DNA from: DAISKN01 sp963716925
GTDB lineage: Bacteria; Acidobacteriota; Vicinamibacteria; Marinacidobacterales; SMYC01
NCBI GenBank assembly: GCA_963716925.1
Contig: CAVQUX010000010.1
Location: forward strand, 1,426,001 to 1,490,000
Direction: 5' to 3'
DNA: 64,000 bases
The notes under the pieces were generated by a model. That model was not told the origin of the DNA, ran no database searches, and saw only the letters and a program-made list of their open reading frames with translations. A program made the translations under genes and the position numbers. Below, one piece after another: positions 18,898 to 28,932 of the stretch. The stretch's first letter is position 1. Each line of letters opens with the position of its first letter.

Positions 18898-19420
18898 GAC
18901 CGTATCCCTTTCCTCGTCTTCCTCGTCAGGCGATGACGACGGAGTTCTCGAACTGTGCGTAGTCGTTCCACACGTCCCTGTCGGCGTTTCCGGAGCGCGA
19001 CCGATCGTGTCCCTCCCCAGAGGACCTGGTCAAGCCGCTCCCTTGCTTCGACAGCGGGACCCACGAGCGGCTACGCGCGGAGTTGCTATGGGATCGTCTC
19101 TACCCGGATCTTGACGACTTCGCAATCGCCTTGAATGCTTCGTAGCCTCGAGCAACCGGGCGTCTCGTGGAAGTGTACGGCCTCTACGCGGCGGCGAAGG
19201 CACCGGGGGATCAGGCCTGGCGAGACTTTCCGTCTTATAAGCGATTCATCCACCCCGCTCGACGCCGAGAGCTCGAGAGATTATGGGTCTGGCACGAAGG
19301 CCGACGAGCAGCCTAGCCAACCGAGTGTTGCCCACGCCGCTCTACCGGGCGGTGACATACGTCTTCACACAAGGGATTCGAAAGCTCGAGCCCCTCCGAT
19401 AGGACCGATCTCGTCCCCCT
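18898..19420. other. Intergenic stretch with unassigned short open frames
   Basis: No recognisable gene is present in this 520 bp. Two short frames look protein-like in composition but overlap one another in different frames: 19167-19316 (plus, 49 aa, GTG) and 19283-19402 (plus, 39 aa, ATG). A third stretch ending in a stop near 19138 reads LRAELLWDRLYPDLDDFAI. They could be the wreck of an older gene. The gnd promoter should lie in the first part. Confidence 0.4.
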
Positions 19421-19948
19421 CTAACGGTTGAACTGCAGTTTCGCCAGGCGGTTCCCGTAGTGAATCGCGAGCTGGACCTTCCCATCGGCTTCGCTCAACG
19501 CGACCGTGAGTCGTTCGGCCATGTCCGCGACTTTCTCGAATTGGGCCGGGGCGGAGTAAAGCGTCTTTCCCGCCGGCGGCTCGGCTACGACGTTCGTGTC
19601 CACCCACACTTCGCGCATATCGATCACGCGCACCTCGAAGGTCATGGGTTTGTCCCCGCTCGCCGGGTTCAGAATGAGGAGATTGCCTCCCGAGATCCGG
19701 ACTCCATTCCAAATGATGGGCTTGTCGGGGTACAGCCGTACGATGGCCCAGCTGCGCTTCGCTCCCGGGGCGTCGCCGCCTTTTTCGAGGGCCTCGAAGG
19801 CTTCCTCGTTCCATTTGAAATTCAGGTACTTCGCGCGTATTTCCCCGAGGTGGACAGTCGTTATCTGCGTCGGCATGTTCTCCGCCTGCTGCGCGGGAGC
19901 GGGAACTCCGAGAACGGCGACGATCGTTGCGAGCGCCAATAGGGTCAT
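19421..19948 (-). CDS. Secreted protein, possibly DUF2911-like
   Basis: The 175 aa product has a cleavable signal peptide (LLALATIVAVLGVPAPAQQ). The mature part is mostly predicted beta-strands: SWAIVRLYPDKPIIWNGV, GGNLLILNPASG, TFEVRVIDMREVWVDT, and a C-terminal DGKVQLAIHYGNRLAKLQF. The last segment resembles the end of DUF2911 domains, where a strand pair ending in a short aromatic tail closes the fold, but the N-terminal half does not match convincingly. No catalytic motif is visible. It stands alone, so a periplasmic binding or structural role is only a guess. Confidence 0.6.
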   Translation of the reverse strand: MTLLALATIVAVLGVPAPAQQAENMPTQITTVHLGEIRAKYLNFKWNEEAFEALEKGGDAPGAKRSWAIVRLYPDKPIIWNGVRISGGNLLILNPASGDKPMTFEVRVIDMREVWVDTNVVAEPPAGKTLYSAPAQFEKVADMAERLTVALSEADGKVQLAIHYGNRLAKLQFNR

Positions 19949-20019
19949 GGAAGGATCCTCCTGTTTCTAGCCTTTTTTCGCGACATGAAGCTGGTTAATG
20001 GGAAATCGGACAATGACGC

Positions 20020-20240
20020 TTAAGGTGTCACCCGGACTCTAGCGCTGAGCGTCGTTCCCGTCAGGCTCCGGGTCGAAAAGAAATACACCATGAAGTTGCT
20101 CTGGAACACGGACCCGTTGCCTCCGACGGGAAGGGGAGGCTGAGCGCGCCGACCGGAGAGCGGTTGAGCTCGAGATACTCCGCGTTCATGTGCACGACGG
20201 TGTTCTTCCAGGGGTGCGAAAACGAACAGGGCGAAGAAAT
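20020..20240 (-). pseudogene. C-terminal fragment of an outer-membrane-type protein
   Basis: Read on the minus strand, one frame gives HPWKNTVVHMNAEYLELN then PVGALSLPFP. After a shift of frame near 20115 the product continues as GNGSVFQSNFMVYFFSTRSL and ends VRVTP with a stop at 20020. Alternating polar and aromatic residues look like the last strands of a beta-barrel or beta-rich domain. No start codon, signal peptide or larger domain is visible upstream, where the next gene ends. I do not recognise the family and treat this as a gene remnant. Confidence 0.35.
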
Positions 20241-20258
20241 GAGTCTTCAAAACTTCCT

Positions 20259-20666
20259 TCAGGCCCTCGTGAACCCCATCTGCTCGAGGCGCTCTTCCGT
20301 CGGGTGGAACTTTTCCCGATCGCCTGGCTTCATCGCTTCATTGTCAGGATGGAGAACCCGAACGGTCCGGGTGACCATCGGATTCTTCCCACCCTTGGGA
20401 AAGCGCACCGCGCGCCGGAAAGGAGCGTGCTCGATGCGGGCTTTGGCGTCTTTCGGGATCAGCGACTCCAGGACTTCGCCAAGCCGATCGCGGATCTCGT
20501 CGAGTCTCTTCGCCTCCTCCGGCGTGAACTTGCCGCCCAGAGGAAGCTCCGCATGGAGATTGAGCTCGTAGCCGAGGTGAGTCGCAGCACCTTCCTCCAG
20601 CTCCACGACGGGCTGGATGTCGTACGTGCACCTGTGCTTTCGAATCCAATCGGACAACTCGCTCAC
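20259..20666 (-). CDS. Conserved-looking hypothetical protein at the end of the RND operon
   Basis: The 135 aa product starts at a GTG overlapping the stop of the outer-membrane channel gene (GTGA at 20663-20666), with GGGGAGAAAG just upstream, so it is translationally coupled to the efflux operon. It has no signal peptide or membrane segment and is charged. It begins ELSDWIRKHRCTYDIQP, has a middle helix FTPEEAKRLDEIRDRLGEVL and ends VRVLHPDNEAMKPGDREKF. I do not recognise a domain. Its position suggests a cytoplasmic accessory to the pump or simple co-expression. Confidence 0.7.
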   Translation of the reverse strand: MSELSDWIRKHRCTYDIQPVVELEEGAATHLGYELNLHAELPLGGKFTPEEAKRLDEIRDRLGEVLESLIPKDAKARIEHAPFRRAVRFPKGGKNPMVTRTVRVLHPDNEAMKPGDREKFHPTEERLEQMGFTRA

Positions 20667-22123
20667 TGTTCTTTCTCCCCGTTGGCCGGCTGCGGCGGTG
20701 GCATGGTAGGCGGTGGCGTTGTAGGCCATCCACCTCCGAGTGCCTTGTACAGGCGGATTAGAGAGTTCACGTGCTCGCTCATGCTCGCCGTCTCATCGAT
20801 CTCCGCATTGAACAAAGACCGCTGGGCGTCGAGGACTTCGAGGTAGGCGGCGACCCCGCCGCGGTAGCGAAGCTCCGAGAGCTCCACTACCTTGCGCTCG
20901 GCTTCGACCCGCTTCTGCTGAGAACCTCGCTGGTCTCCCGTCTTCTTCAGGCTGATGAGCGAGTCCTCGACCTCCCGGAGCGCCTGGAGGAGCGTCCTCT
21001 CGTAGTCGTAGACCGCCTGGCGCTGCTGCGACTCGCGCACTTCCACGCGCCGTTTGTTCTTTCCCGCGTCGAATATCGGCTGAAGGAGCGCGGTAAAGAT
21101 GTTCCAGTTCACGGAAGACCCATCGAAGAGCTCGCTCAGGTCGGTGCTCGCGACGCCGAAAGACCCGGTAAGGCTGATCCGGGGATACCGCATCGCCTGC
21201 GCCTCGCCGATGCGGGCGGTCGCGGAAACGAGTCTTTGCTCGGCCTCGCGCACGTCCGGACGACGCTCGAGAAGCTGCGCGGGGAGGCCGGCGGGGACTT
21301 CCGGGGGAATCGGCTGCACCTCCAGCGGCCGTCCTCGCGGGACCGCCCCGGGGTTGTGACCGAGGAGGACGGAGAGCTCGTTCTCTTTCTGGATGACGAG
21401 CTTCTCCATGTCGAAGACCATCGCCTGCATCCGGAAGAACTCCGCTTCCGCCTGGCGAAAGTCGACCTCGGGGGTGACTCCTCCCTCGAAGCGGTCGCGC
21501 GCGAGCCCCACGTACTCCCGCCTCGATTCGAGAGTGCGCCGGGCGATATCGAGGCGGCGATCGAGCCCCCTTAGATCGACATAAGCCCGGGCCACGTCGG
21601 CGACGAGGGTGAGCGCGACCGCCCTCCGCGCCTCCTGGGTCGCGAGAAGCCGCGCCTGCTCCGCCTCGTTCGCTCGCCGGACGCGCCCGAAGAAGTCGAG
21701 CTCCCAGGAGAAACCGACACCGAGAGACGCGAGGCCTTTGGTCGTGTCGGTTTCCTCGCCCTCCACCGGCGGCGTATGGGTGAGGCTTCCCTCGCTGAAC
21801 TTCAGAGCGCCCCCGACCGCCGAGGCGTCCACCTGGGGATAGAGCTCGCTGCGGCTGAAGCCGTAAAGAGCCCGGGCTTCCTCGATACGCTCGATGGCGA
21901 TCTTGAGGTCCCGGTTCTCCGCGAGCGCAACGGTGATGAGTCTCCGAAGCTCCTCGTCCTGGAAGAGCTCCCACCAAGGGACGTTCGCGATCGAGGCGTC
22001 GGCGGCCGCCAGCTCCCGCCACTTCTCGGGGGTGACCACCGGAGGGCGTTCGTAGTCGGGCCCGAGCTTGCAGGACACGGTGGCCGACGAGAGCGCCAGG
22101 AGGAAGAGAAATCTCCGTCTCAT
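20663..22123 (-). CDS. RND efflux outer membrane lipoprotein (OprM/NodT family)
   Basis: The 486 aa product has a lipobox (SATVSC, Cys near residue 18) followed by KLGPDYERPPV, the usual opening of NodT/OprM channels. Two outer-membrane-efflux (TolC-like) repeats are present, with the family phrases WWELFQDEELRRLI, ALAENRDLKIA and LLERRPDVREAEQRL. It forms the trimeric exit duct of a tripartite pump across the periplasm and outer membrane. It begins 1 bp after the stop of the RND permease and is itself coupled to a small downstream gene. Order of transcription is adaptor, permease, channel, small protein. Confidence 0.94.
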   Translation of the reverse strand: MRRRFLFLLALSSATVSCKLGPDYERPPVVTPEKWRELAAADASIANVPWWELFQDEELRRLITVALAENRDLKIAIERIEEARALYGFSRSELYPQVDASAVGGALKFSEGSLTHTPPVEGEETDTTKGLASLGVGFSWELDFFGRVRRANEAEQARLLATQEARRAVALTLVADVARAYVDLRGLDRRLDIARRTLESRREYVGLARDRFEGGVTPEVDFRQAEAEFFRMQAMVFDMEKLVIQKENELSVLLGHNPGAVPRGRPLEVQPIPPEVPAGLPAQLLERRPDVREAEQRLVSATARIGEAQAMRYPRISLTGSFGVASTDLSELFDGSSVNWNIFTALLQPIFDAGKNKRRVEVRESQQRQAVYDYERTLLQALREVEDSLISLKKTGDQRGSQQKRVEAERKVVELSELRYRGGVAAYLEVLDAQRSLFNAEIDETASMSEHVNSLIRLYKALGGGWPTTPPPTMPPPQPANGEKEQ

Positions 22124-22124
22124 C

Positions 22125-25100
22125 TCAGTGCGCCCCCTCGTGAGTCGGCGCCGCCGCGATCGGAGTCTCCTTCTTCGCCTTCGAACGCCCGAGGCCTTCG
22201 ACGAACGCATAGTTCCCGGGGATGAGGAAGACACCGAGAGCCGTTGCCACCAGCATCCCGAAGAAGACCGCCGTCCCCATCACGTTCTGGGCCCCGGCGC
22301 CGGCGCCGCTCGCTCTCATCAGAGGAACGACACCGAGGATGAAGGCGAACGCGGTCATCAGGATCGGGCGGAACCTCAGGCGGGCGGACTCGAGCGCCGC
22401 CTCGTGGAGAGTCATCCCCTCGTCGTGCTTGGCCTTCGCGAACTCCACGATCAGAATCGCGTTCTTCGCCGCGAGACCGATGAGCATGATGTTCCCGATC
22501 TGAACGTACACGTTGTTGTCGTACCCCAGGAGCCAGACTCCGAAGAAGGCCCCCAGCACGACGAGGGGCGAGCCCAGAAGCACCGCCCACGGAAGCCTCC
22601 AGCTCTCGTACATGGCAGCGAGAAGGAGGAAAACGAAGACGATGGCGGCGACCAGCGTCGGACCCGCCGGGGGCGCCGTCTTTTCCTGGTAGGAGAGCGA
22701 GGAGTAGGTGAAGCCCATCTCCGGCGGCATGGTCTGCCGGAAAACGTCCTCGAGCGCCGCGAGGGTCTGACCCGAGGCGAAGCCGCGCCCGGGGACGCCC
22801 TGAAACTCCACCGAGCGGAGCAGGTTGAAACGGTTCGTGAGCTCGGTTCCCGCCTGGGAGGTGATGGTGACGAGCGTCGAGAGCGGGATCATGTCGCCCG
22901 TGGTATTGCTGCGGACGTAGATCTGGCCGATGTCCTCGGGCCTCCGGCGATAGTCGGACTCCGCCTGCACGTAGACCCGGAAGAGGCGTCCGAACCGATT
23001 GAAGTCGTTGACGTAGCTCCCCCCGAGGCTCGAGGCGAGGGCCTGGAACGCCTCGTTGATGGGAACCCCGAGCTTTCGTGCCTTGTCGCGATCGAGCTCC
23101 ACCTTCACCTGCGGGTAAAGCGGGTCGAAGGAGGTGAAGATGTTCCCGATCTCCGGCCTCTGCCGGGCCGCCTGCTGGAACTCACGGCTCAGCTCGCCGA
23201 GCTGGTCGACCGAAAGGCTCCCGCTCCGGTCCTGGATGAGGAAGTTGAAACCGGCGGAGGCGCCGAAGCCGGAGATGGTGGGAATGTTGAACGGGAAGAT
23301 CACCGCCTCGGGGATGCGGGCGAACTGCTGCTGCAGCCCGGCCATGATGCCCGTCACGTGGAGCGCATCGCCGTGCCGCTCCTCCCATGGATGGAGCCTC
23401 ACGAAGATCGTCCCGAAGTTGGGCTGGTAGGTGCGGTGACGAGCGCCGTAGCCCCCGATCGTCTGGTAGGACTCGACCCCTTCGGTCTTCGAGACGATCT
23501 CCTCGACCTGACCCAGGACCGCGCTGGTGCGCTCGAGAGACGAGCCCGGCGGAAGCGTGACGTTGATGCCCATGATGCCCTGGTCCTCCTCGGGGATGAA
23601 CCCGGCGGGCAGTGCGCCGCCGAAGAAGGCGGCGCCTCCGGCGACCACCGCCACGATCGCGATGGTGAGAATGGACCGGCGCACCAGGAGCCGGGCGCCG
23701 TGGAGGTAACCGTTGGTGGCTCGTTCGAAGACCGCGTTGAACTTGCCGAAGAACCAGCCGAGAGGACCCTTCATGGGCTTCGCGGGCTTGAGCAGCATCG
23801 CCGAGAGCGCGGGCGAGAGCGAGAGTGCGGAGAACGCAGACAGCAGGACCGAGATGGCGATGGTGAGCGCGAACTGCTGGTACATCCGACCGGTGAGCCC
23901 CGGGATGAAGGCCACGGGGATGAACACCGCGGAGAGGATCAGGGCGATGCCGATCACGGGAGCCGACACTTCCTTCATCGCCCGGATAGTCGCATCGCGG
24001 GGGCTCTTGCCGTGCTCGATATGGTGCATCACCGCCTCGACCACCACGATGGCATCGTCGACCACGATGCCGATGGCGAGGACGAGTCCGAACATCGAGA
24101 GGGTGTTCACCGAGAAGCCGAGGAGCGGAAAGAAGATGAACGTCCCGATGAGGGACACCGGCACGGTGATGAGGGGAATGATGGTGGCGCGCAGATTCTG
24201 GAGGAAGATAAAGACCACCAGAGTGACGAGGATGATCGCCTCGATGAAGGTGTGAACGATGGACTCGATCGAAGCCTCGACCGCGGGGGTGGTGTCGTAG
24301 ACGATCGTGTAGTCCATGTCGGCGGGGAAGAGCTCTTTCGCCCGTCTCATGGACTCGTAAATCGCTTCCGCCGCCACGAGCTGGTTCGCCCCGGGGAGGA
24401 GATAGACCGCCATCGCCCCCGAGGGCTGGCCGTTCAGCCGGCCGAAGGAGTTGTAGTCCTGCGACCCGAGCTCCACCCTCCCCACGTCCTTGACCCGGAT
24501 CTGGGCGCCCGTCTCCGTCTCTCTGATGATGATGTTCTCGAACTCCTCGGCGGTCACCAGCCGGCCGGGGGCGCTCACCGTGTAGGTGAACTCCTGGTCC
24601 GGGGGGGAGGGGCGCATCCCCACACGTCCGGTCGGGGCCTGGAGGTTCTGCTCGTGGACGGCGCTGATGACGTCCGCGGGCGTGAGTCCGAGCTTCGCCA
24701 TCAGGTCCGGCCGGAGCCAGATCCGCATTCCGTAGTCGGTGCCCCCGAAGAGGTCGACCTGGGCGATCCCCGGGATGCGCAGGATCTGGTCGCGGAGGTT
24801 GATGCCGCAGTAGTTGATGAGGAAGTTGGCGTCGTAGCTTCCGTTCGGGGAGAAGAGCGAGATCAGCATCAGGATGCTGGGGCTCTGCTTCTTGACGGTG
24901 ACGCCCTGCTGGGTCACTTCCTGGGGCAGGCGCGCCTGCGCCGAGGACACCCGGTTCTGGGTCAGGACGTTCGCCATGTCCTGGTCGGTGCCCACTTCGA
25001 AGTTCACGTCGAGCTGCATTCGGCCGTCGCTGGTGTTCGACGACTTCATGTAGATCATGCCCTCGACCCCGTTCACCTCCTGCTCGATCGGGGTCGCGAC

Positions 25101-25281
25101 CGACTGCTCGACGGCGACGGCGGAGGCGCCGGGGTAGTTCGCGGTGACGCGGATGGTGGGAGGCGCCAGGAACGGGTACTGCTCGAAGCGACAGGCCCCT
25201 CAGGCTGTTGAGGCCGAGGAGCACGATGAGGATCGAGATGACGATGGCGACGATGGGCCGCCGGATGAAGAAGTCGGCCAT
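22125..25281 (-). CDS. RND efflux permease (HAE1/AcrB family), about 1051 aa, one frame break
   Basis: The N-terminus reads MADFFIRRPIVAIVISI, the classic AcrB start. After LRGLS the frame breaks near 25190; removing one base restores FEQYPFLAPPTIRVT, and the rest is open to the end. The proton-relay aspartates are in GIVVDDAIVVVEAV of helix 4. Pore and docking domains follow the HAE1 pattern, for example GFSVNTLSMFGLVLAIG and ATNGYL. The reconstructed length equals that of AcrB/MexB. It is the inner-membrane drug/proton antiporter of the pump encoded with the adaptor (3 bp upstream) and channel (1 bp downstream). Substrates, probably hydrophobic drugs or detergents, are inferred from the family. 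Confidence 0.93.
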
Positions 25282-25284
25282 CGG

Positions 25285-26415
25285 CTAGGTCCCTTCCTCG
25301 ACGGTCACCGTTTCTGCGGTGACCTTGACCCCAGCCCGGACTTTCTGCAGTCCCTCGACGATGACGCGTTCGCCGGAGTTGAGCCCCGAATCGATGACCC
25401 AGAGGCTTCCGATCCGCTCTCCGGGAGTCACCATGCGGATGTCGACGGTATCGTCCGGCTTCACCACCGCCACGTTGTAGATCCCCTGGAGCTCCTGAAC
25501 CGAGCGCTGGGACACGAGGATGGCGTCCTTCTTCAAGTCCACCGCGGCGCGCACCCTGGCGTACTGCCCGGGGCGAACGATGCGCCCGGGTTCGGGAACG
25601 AGGCTTCGAGGAGGATGGTCCCGGTCTGAGGGTCGACGTTTCTATCCACGAAGACGAGCTTCCCGGGTTGGTCGTGAACGCTACCGTCGGAGAGCACGAG
25701 CTGGAACGGGAATGTCGGCTCGCTCGGCCGTCTTCCTCTCCTCCCGTCGCCTCGCATAGAAGAGGTAGTCCCGCTCGGCGATTGTGAATCGCACGTGGAT
25801 GGGATCGATCTTCGAGATGTGGGTCAGGAGGTCGCTTTGGCCGCGCCCCACGAGAGTCCCCGGGTAGACTTCGGTTTTTCCGACCAGGCCGTTATCGGGC
25901 GCGAGCACTTTGGTGTAGCCCAGGTCGATCTCGCTGGTCTCGACGGCGGCCTTCGCCGCCTCGACGGCGGACTCCTGCGCGCGCTCGACGGCGACCGCGG
26001 TCTCGTACTCCTGCCGCGAGATGGCGTTTTTCGCGACCAGCGGCTCGAAGCGGACGACGTCCTGGTGGGCGCGCGCGAGCTCCGCTTCCGCCTGGGCCAG
26101 GTTCGCCTTCGCCTGCGCGACGGCGGCCTCGAAGGGTCGGGGGTCGATCGTATAGAGCAGCGTCCCCCGGCTCACGAACGAGCCCTCCTCGAAGTTCACG
26201 GTCTCGAGGAAACCCTCCACGCGGGCGCGGATCTCGATCTCGGTGTTGCCCCGGGTCTGGCCGATGGCTTCGACGTAGACGGGAACGTCGCGGGTAAAGA
26301 CCTCCGCCACTTTCACATCGGGAGGGGGCGGCGGCGGTGGAGCTTCTTCCTTGCAGGAAGAGAACCCCAGCGCCAAAACCGCCGCGGCGGCATAGAATCG
26401 AATGGGTTTACTCAT
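25285..26415 (-). CDS. RND periplasmic adaptor (AcrA/MexA family) lipoprotein, two frame breaks
   Basis: The N-terminus has a lipobox (GFSSCKEE) and a Pro-rich linker, then the barrel-sandwich hybrid and hairpin: VEAIGQTRGNTEIEIRARVE, GFLETVNFEEGSFV, and a helical hairpin of about 65 residues. The frame breaks near 25715 (one extra base, between KTAE and EPTFPFQL) and near 25585 (one base missing in a GGG run, between FPNPG and RIVRPGQYARV). The C-terminal membrane-proximal domain ends at VTVEEGT. Reconstructed length is about 376 aa, right for the family. It bridges permease and channel in the periplasm. First gene of the pump operon; the gene at 26452 is divergent. Confidence 0.9.
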
Positions 26416-26451
26416 TACTCACACTTCCTCGTTGTAAGAGGCGGAGATTAT

Positions 26452-27067
26452 ATGTCTGAAAGCCTTCGGGTAGCTCTTCGGGTCGTCGCGGTCCTCGTGC
26501 TCGCGAGTCCCGCGTTCGCAGAGGACTGGTCCTTCGCGATCTCCGGACTTCGTCTTCGATCCGCCCGAGGATAGCGCCTATTTCTCCCCCATCTTCTACG
26601 CGGACCGAGGCGCCCTTCATCTCGAGGCCCGCTACAACTACGAGGACCGGGAGACGGGGTCGGTGTTCGTCGGACGGAACTTCGAAGCCGGCGAGAACGT
26701 GGACTTCACCGTTGTTCCCATGTTCGGAGTCGTTCTCGGGAGCACCGAGGGCGTCGCCCCCGGAGCAGAAGTCGGGCTTTCCTGGCGTCGGCTCGAGCTC
26801 TATGCGGAGTCCGAATATGTCTTCGACCTGGAGGAAAGCGACGACAGCTTCCTCTACACCTGGCTCGAGGCCACGGTGGCGCCCGTCGAGTGGCTCCGGT
26901 TCGGCCTCGTGGCCCAGCGGACGCGAACCTACGAAACCGGTCTCGACGTTCAACGCGGCCTCCTCGTGGAGGTCTCCCGCGGGAGCCTCTCGTTCGGATT
27001 TCATTGGTTCAATCCGGATCGAAAGGAGGACCAGATATTCGCTTACGCCGTGGGGTACGAGTTCTAA
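26452..27067 (+). CDS. Secreted hypothetical protein, probably outer-membrane, one frame break
   Basis: An ATG with GGCGGAG 7 bp upstream opens a signal peptide (VVAVLVLASPAFAEDW). Near 26545 the frame breaks: removing one base turns the terminating frame into DFVFDPPEDSAYFSPIFYA and gives a 204 aa product ending GYEF. The mature part alternates polar and aromatic residues (ARYNYEDRETGSVFVG, AEVGLSWRRLELYAESEYVF, RGSLSFGFHWFN) and ends in phenylalanine, as in small beta-barrels of 8-10 strands. The family is not recognised. It is divergent from the efflux adaptor, so it may share its control region. Confidence 0.7.
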
Positions 27068-27074
27068 GCTCACA

Positions 27075-27737
27075 TCATCCCCCCAGAGCGATCGCGATCA
27101 GCACCAGCGCCAGGCCTCCGACCATGAGCCCGAAACCCACTCTCATGGGCGGGAGGTTGGTATGGCGAGCCCAGCGGTAGCCGACGACGAACAGCAGGCC
27201 GATCAGGATGGCATTCGAGAACCGAAGGGCGGTCCAGGGTTCGTCCAGGAAGAAGAACGGCAGAGCCGCGGGAATGCTGGAGAAGAACACCAGGAAGAAG
27301 CTTGCTACCGCGCCGTAGACGTCTTCCCGCGTGAGCCTCGAGGCGGGAGGCTCTCCCTCCCGGACCGATCGCACGATCTTGCGGTATAGGGCGGCGCGGT
27401 CGCTCTCCTCGGTTACCCGTTCGAGAAGCTCGTCGAACTCTCCCGCGACCCGCCGAGCCGCCTTCTCCTCGCTCGCTTCGGCGCGGATGGCATCGACGAG
27501 CCGCGCGCGCCGTCCGCGCTCGAAGCGCTGGCCGGCGAGGTACATCAGGGCGTCGATGATCCCCCAGGCGACGTTGCATCCGACGGTCGCGATCAGGAGC
27601 TCGCTGGCGGCGTCGGGGTCCTCACGCACGAAGATCCCCGCCCCCAGCGTGAACGTGAGCGTCATGATGAGGCCGAAGAGGATCTCGGACAGGCTATCGC
27701 CTGGATCGAGGTACCGATCGAGGATGGAAGATCTCAA
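27075..27737 (-). CDS. VIT1/CCC1-like membrane protein
   Basis: The 220 aa product begins near LDPGDSLSEILFGLIMTLTFT, which resembles the start of VIT1/CCC1 family membrane proteins. It has two helices, a charged cytoplasmic stretch (about 75-135) and three more helices (ASFFLVFFSSIPAALPFFF, AILIGLLFVVGYRWA, GLMVGGLALVLIAIALGG). Family members move iron or manganese, but the metal-binding Glu cluster of plant VIT1 is not clear here, so transport is uncertain. The start is TTG, overlapping the DUF4136 gene stop (TTGA), which indicates coupling. Last gene of a four-gene leftward operon headed by the HAF-repeat gene. Confidence 0.75.
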   Translation of the reverse strand: MRSSILDRYLDPGDSLSEILFGLIMTLTFTLGAGIFVREDPDAASELLIATVGCNVAWGIIDALMYLAGQRFERGRRARLVDAIRAEASEEKAARRVAGEFDELLERVTEESDRAALYRKIVRSVREGEPPASRLTREDVYGAVASFFLVFFSSIPAALPFFFLDEPWTALRFSNAILIGLLFVVGYRWARHTNLPPMRVGFGLMVGGLALVLIAIALGG

Positions 27738-28309
27738 GACGCCTTCTTCTTGTTCTCCTTCTCGAGCTTTTTGTCGAACTCCTTGACCATCTTCTCGACG
27801 ATCTTGTTGATCTTCTTTTCCAACTTCTCGGGGTTCGCGTCCACGGTGTCCGTTCCCGATCCCCGGAAAAGGAGCTTCTTCTCCTTCGCGTCCCAGACGT
27901 CTACCACCAGCGTCCCCTTGGTGTAGGTGTGGGAGCGCGCCGTGGTGGTAGTCATGCCGCCCATGCCGCCACCCCAGTACATTCCAGGGCCGTAGCCATA
28001 ACCCATGGTGTCCGCAGTGACGACCACCTCATCCTGGGTGTTGGTGTGGTAGGTCACGAAGACGTTCGGGTTCTCCTCGGCCTTCACTTCGCGGCGGCCC
28101 CGCATCGTGAGCCAGTAGTCGATGGCGTTGACGATGCGCTGATGGATCAGAGGATTCTGCGCCCCGTCTTTGGGCGTGACCCACGCGTACGTCTCCCAGG
28201 GTCCCTGGTAGTCTCGGTCCCAGTCCACGTTCACCTTCTGGGCGAACACGGGCGCCGAAGTCGACAGGAACGCCAGTAGAGCTATCAGCCTCATTTCTTG
28301 GTTCCGCAT
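27734..28309 (-). CDS. DUF4136 domain secreted protein
   Basis: The 191 aa product has a signal peptide (LIALLAFLSTSAPVFAQ) followed by a DUF4136 fold (PF13590). It opens VNVDWDRDYQGPWETYAWV, then IVNAIDYWLTMRGRREV and PNVFVTYHTNTQDEV, a Gly/Met/Tyr-rich loop (GYGYGPGMYWGGGMGGM), and a conserved GTLVVDVWDAKEKKLLFRG. The tail is a Lys/Glu-rich helix. DUF4136 proteins are periplasmic or lipoproteins of unknown function common in Gram-negative bacteria. The ATG follows GGGAGGACATCGAA. It lies 23 bp after the OMP gene and overlaps the VIT-like gene. Confidence 0.87.
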   Translation of the reverse strand: MRNQEMRLIALLAFLSTSAPVFAQKVNVDWDRDYQGPWETYAWVTPKDGAQNPLIHQRIVNAIDYWLTMRGRREVKAEENPNVFVTYHTNTQDEVVVTADTMGYGYGPGMYWGGGMGGMTTTTARSHTYTKGTLVVDVWDAKEKKLLFRGSGTDTVDANPEKLEKKINKIVEKMVKEFDKKLEKENKKKAS

Positions 28310-28332
28310 TTCGATGTCCTCCCTTTCATGAA

Positions 28333-28932
28333 TCAGAATCGGAAAACGACGCCACTCAGGAGCTCGAACGAGCTCACCGAGCCCGCGCAGAACCCGAAAG
28401 GGTCGCAGAAGTCGGACGACTCGTCGTTGAGGAGCGTGGGGTTGAACTTCGCCTGGAGCTTGATCCCGAGCTTGCGATGAAAAAAGAGCTTTGCGCCGGC
28501 TCCGACCGCCCAGGCTAGCTTGGTCTCGCCGGGAATGTCGTCCGCCTCGAAGAGCGTGGCTCCGAGCCCGCCGAGAACGAACGGCCGAAACTTCGACTCC
28601 GGGGCACCCCACTGGTAGACGACGCTTCCAAAGACTTGAGCTGCGTCGATGTCGAAGAGCTCTCCGCTTCCGGCCGAGGTCGAGACGGTGAGAGCGCCCT
28701 CTCGTTGGGCCCAGGAGGCTTCCACTCCGATGTGAGGGGTGAAGAAGTAGTCGAACTGTCCCTGCCAGGTGAAGCCGCCCCCGATCTCGTAGCCCTCGAG
28801 CTCCGATGCGACCGGTTCGAGACTTCCCGCGGTGGTGTATCCGAAGAGGCCCGCGGCCTCGAATCGCTGCGCGGAAGCCGGCACCGTTACGAGGAGGAGT
28901 GCGAGCAACTGGAGGTATGTCTTCACGGTCAT
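28333..28932 (-). CDS. Outer membrane beta-barrel protein (OmpW/OmpA-barrel type)
   Basis: The 199 aa product has a signal peptide ending VPASAQ and eight predicted amphipathic strands: EIGGGFTWQGQFDYFF, HIGVEASWAQREG, QVFGSVVYQWG, RPFVLGGLGATLF, AWAVGAGAKLFFH. It ends SGVVFRF with a terminal Phe. This is the pattern of the OMP_b-brl family of small porin-like barrels. Two cysteines near the end (DFCDPFGFCAG) could form a disulfide in an outer loop. The ATG overlaps the stop of the HAF-repeat gene (ATGA). Confidence 0.87.
   Translation of the reverse strand: MTVKTYLQLLALLLVTVPASAQRFEAAGLFGYTTAGSLEPVASELEGYEIGGGFTWQGQFDYFFTPHIGVEASWAQREGALTVSTSAGSGELFDIDAAQVFGSVVYQWGAPESKFRPFVLGGLGATLFEADDIPGETKLAWAVGAGAKLFFHRKLGIKLQAKFNPTLLNDESSDFCDPFGFCAGSVSSFELLSGVVFRF

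Noticed and set aside
19167..19402. Two short plus-strand frames (49 and 39 codons)
   Set aside because: They overlap each other in different frames, so at most one can be real, and neither has a recognisable domain.
22068..25211. A 1047-codon plus-strand frame opposite the RND permease
   Set aside because: Rich in Asp, Glu, Arg and His with no recognisable motif; the minus strand carries a full AcrB-type sequence.
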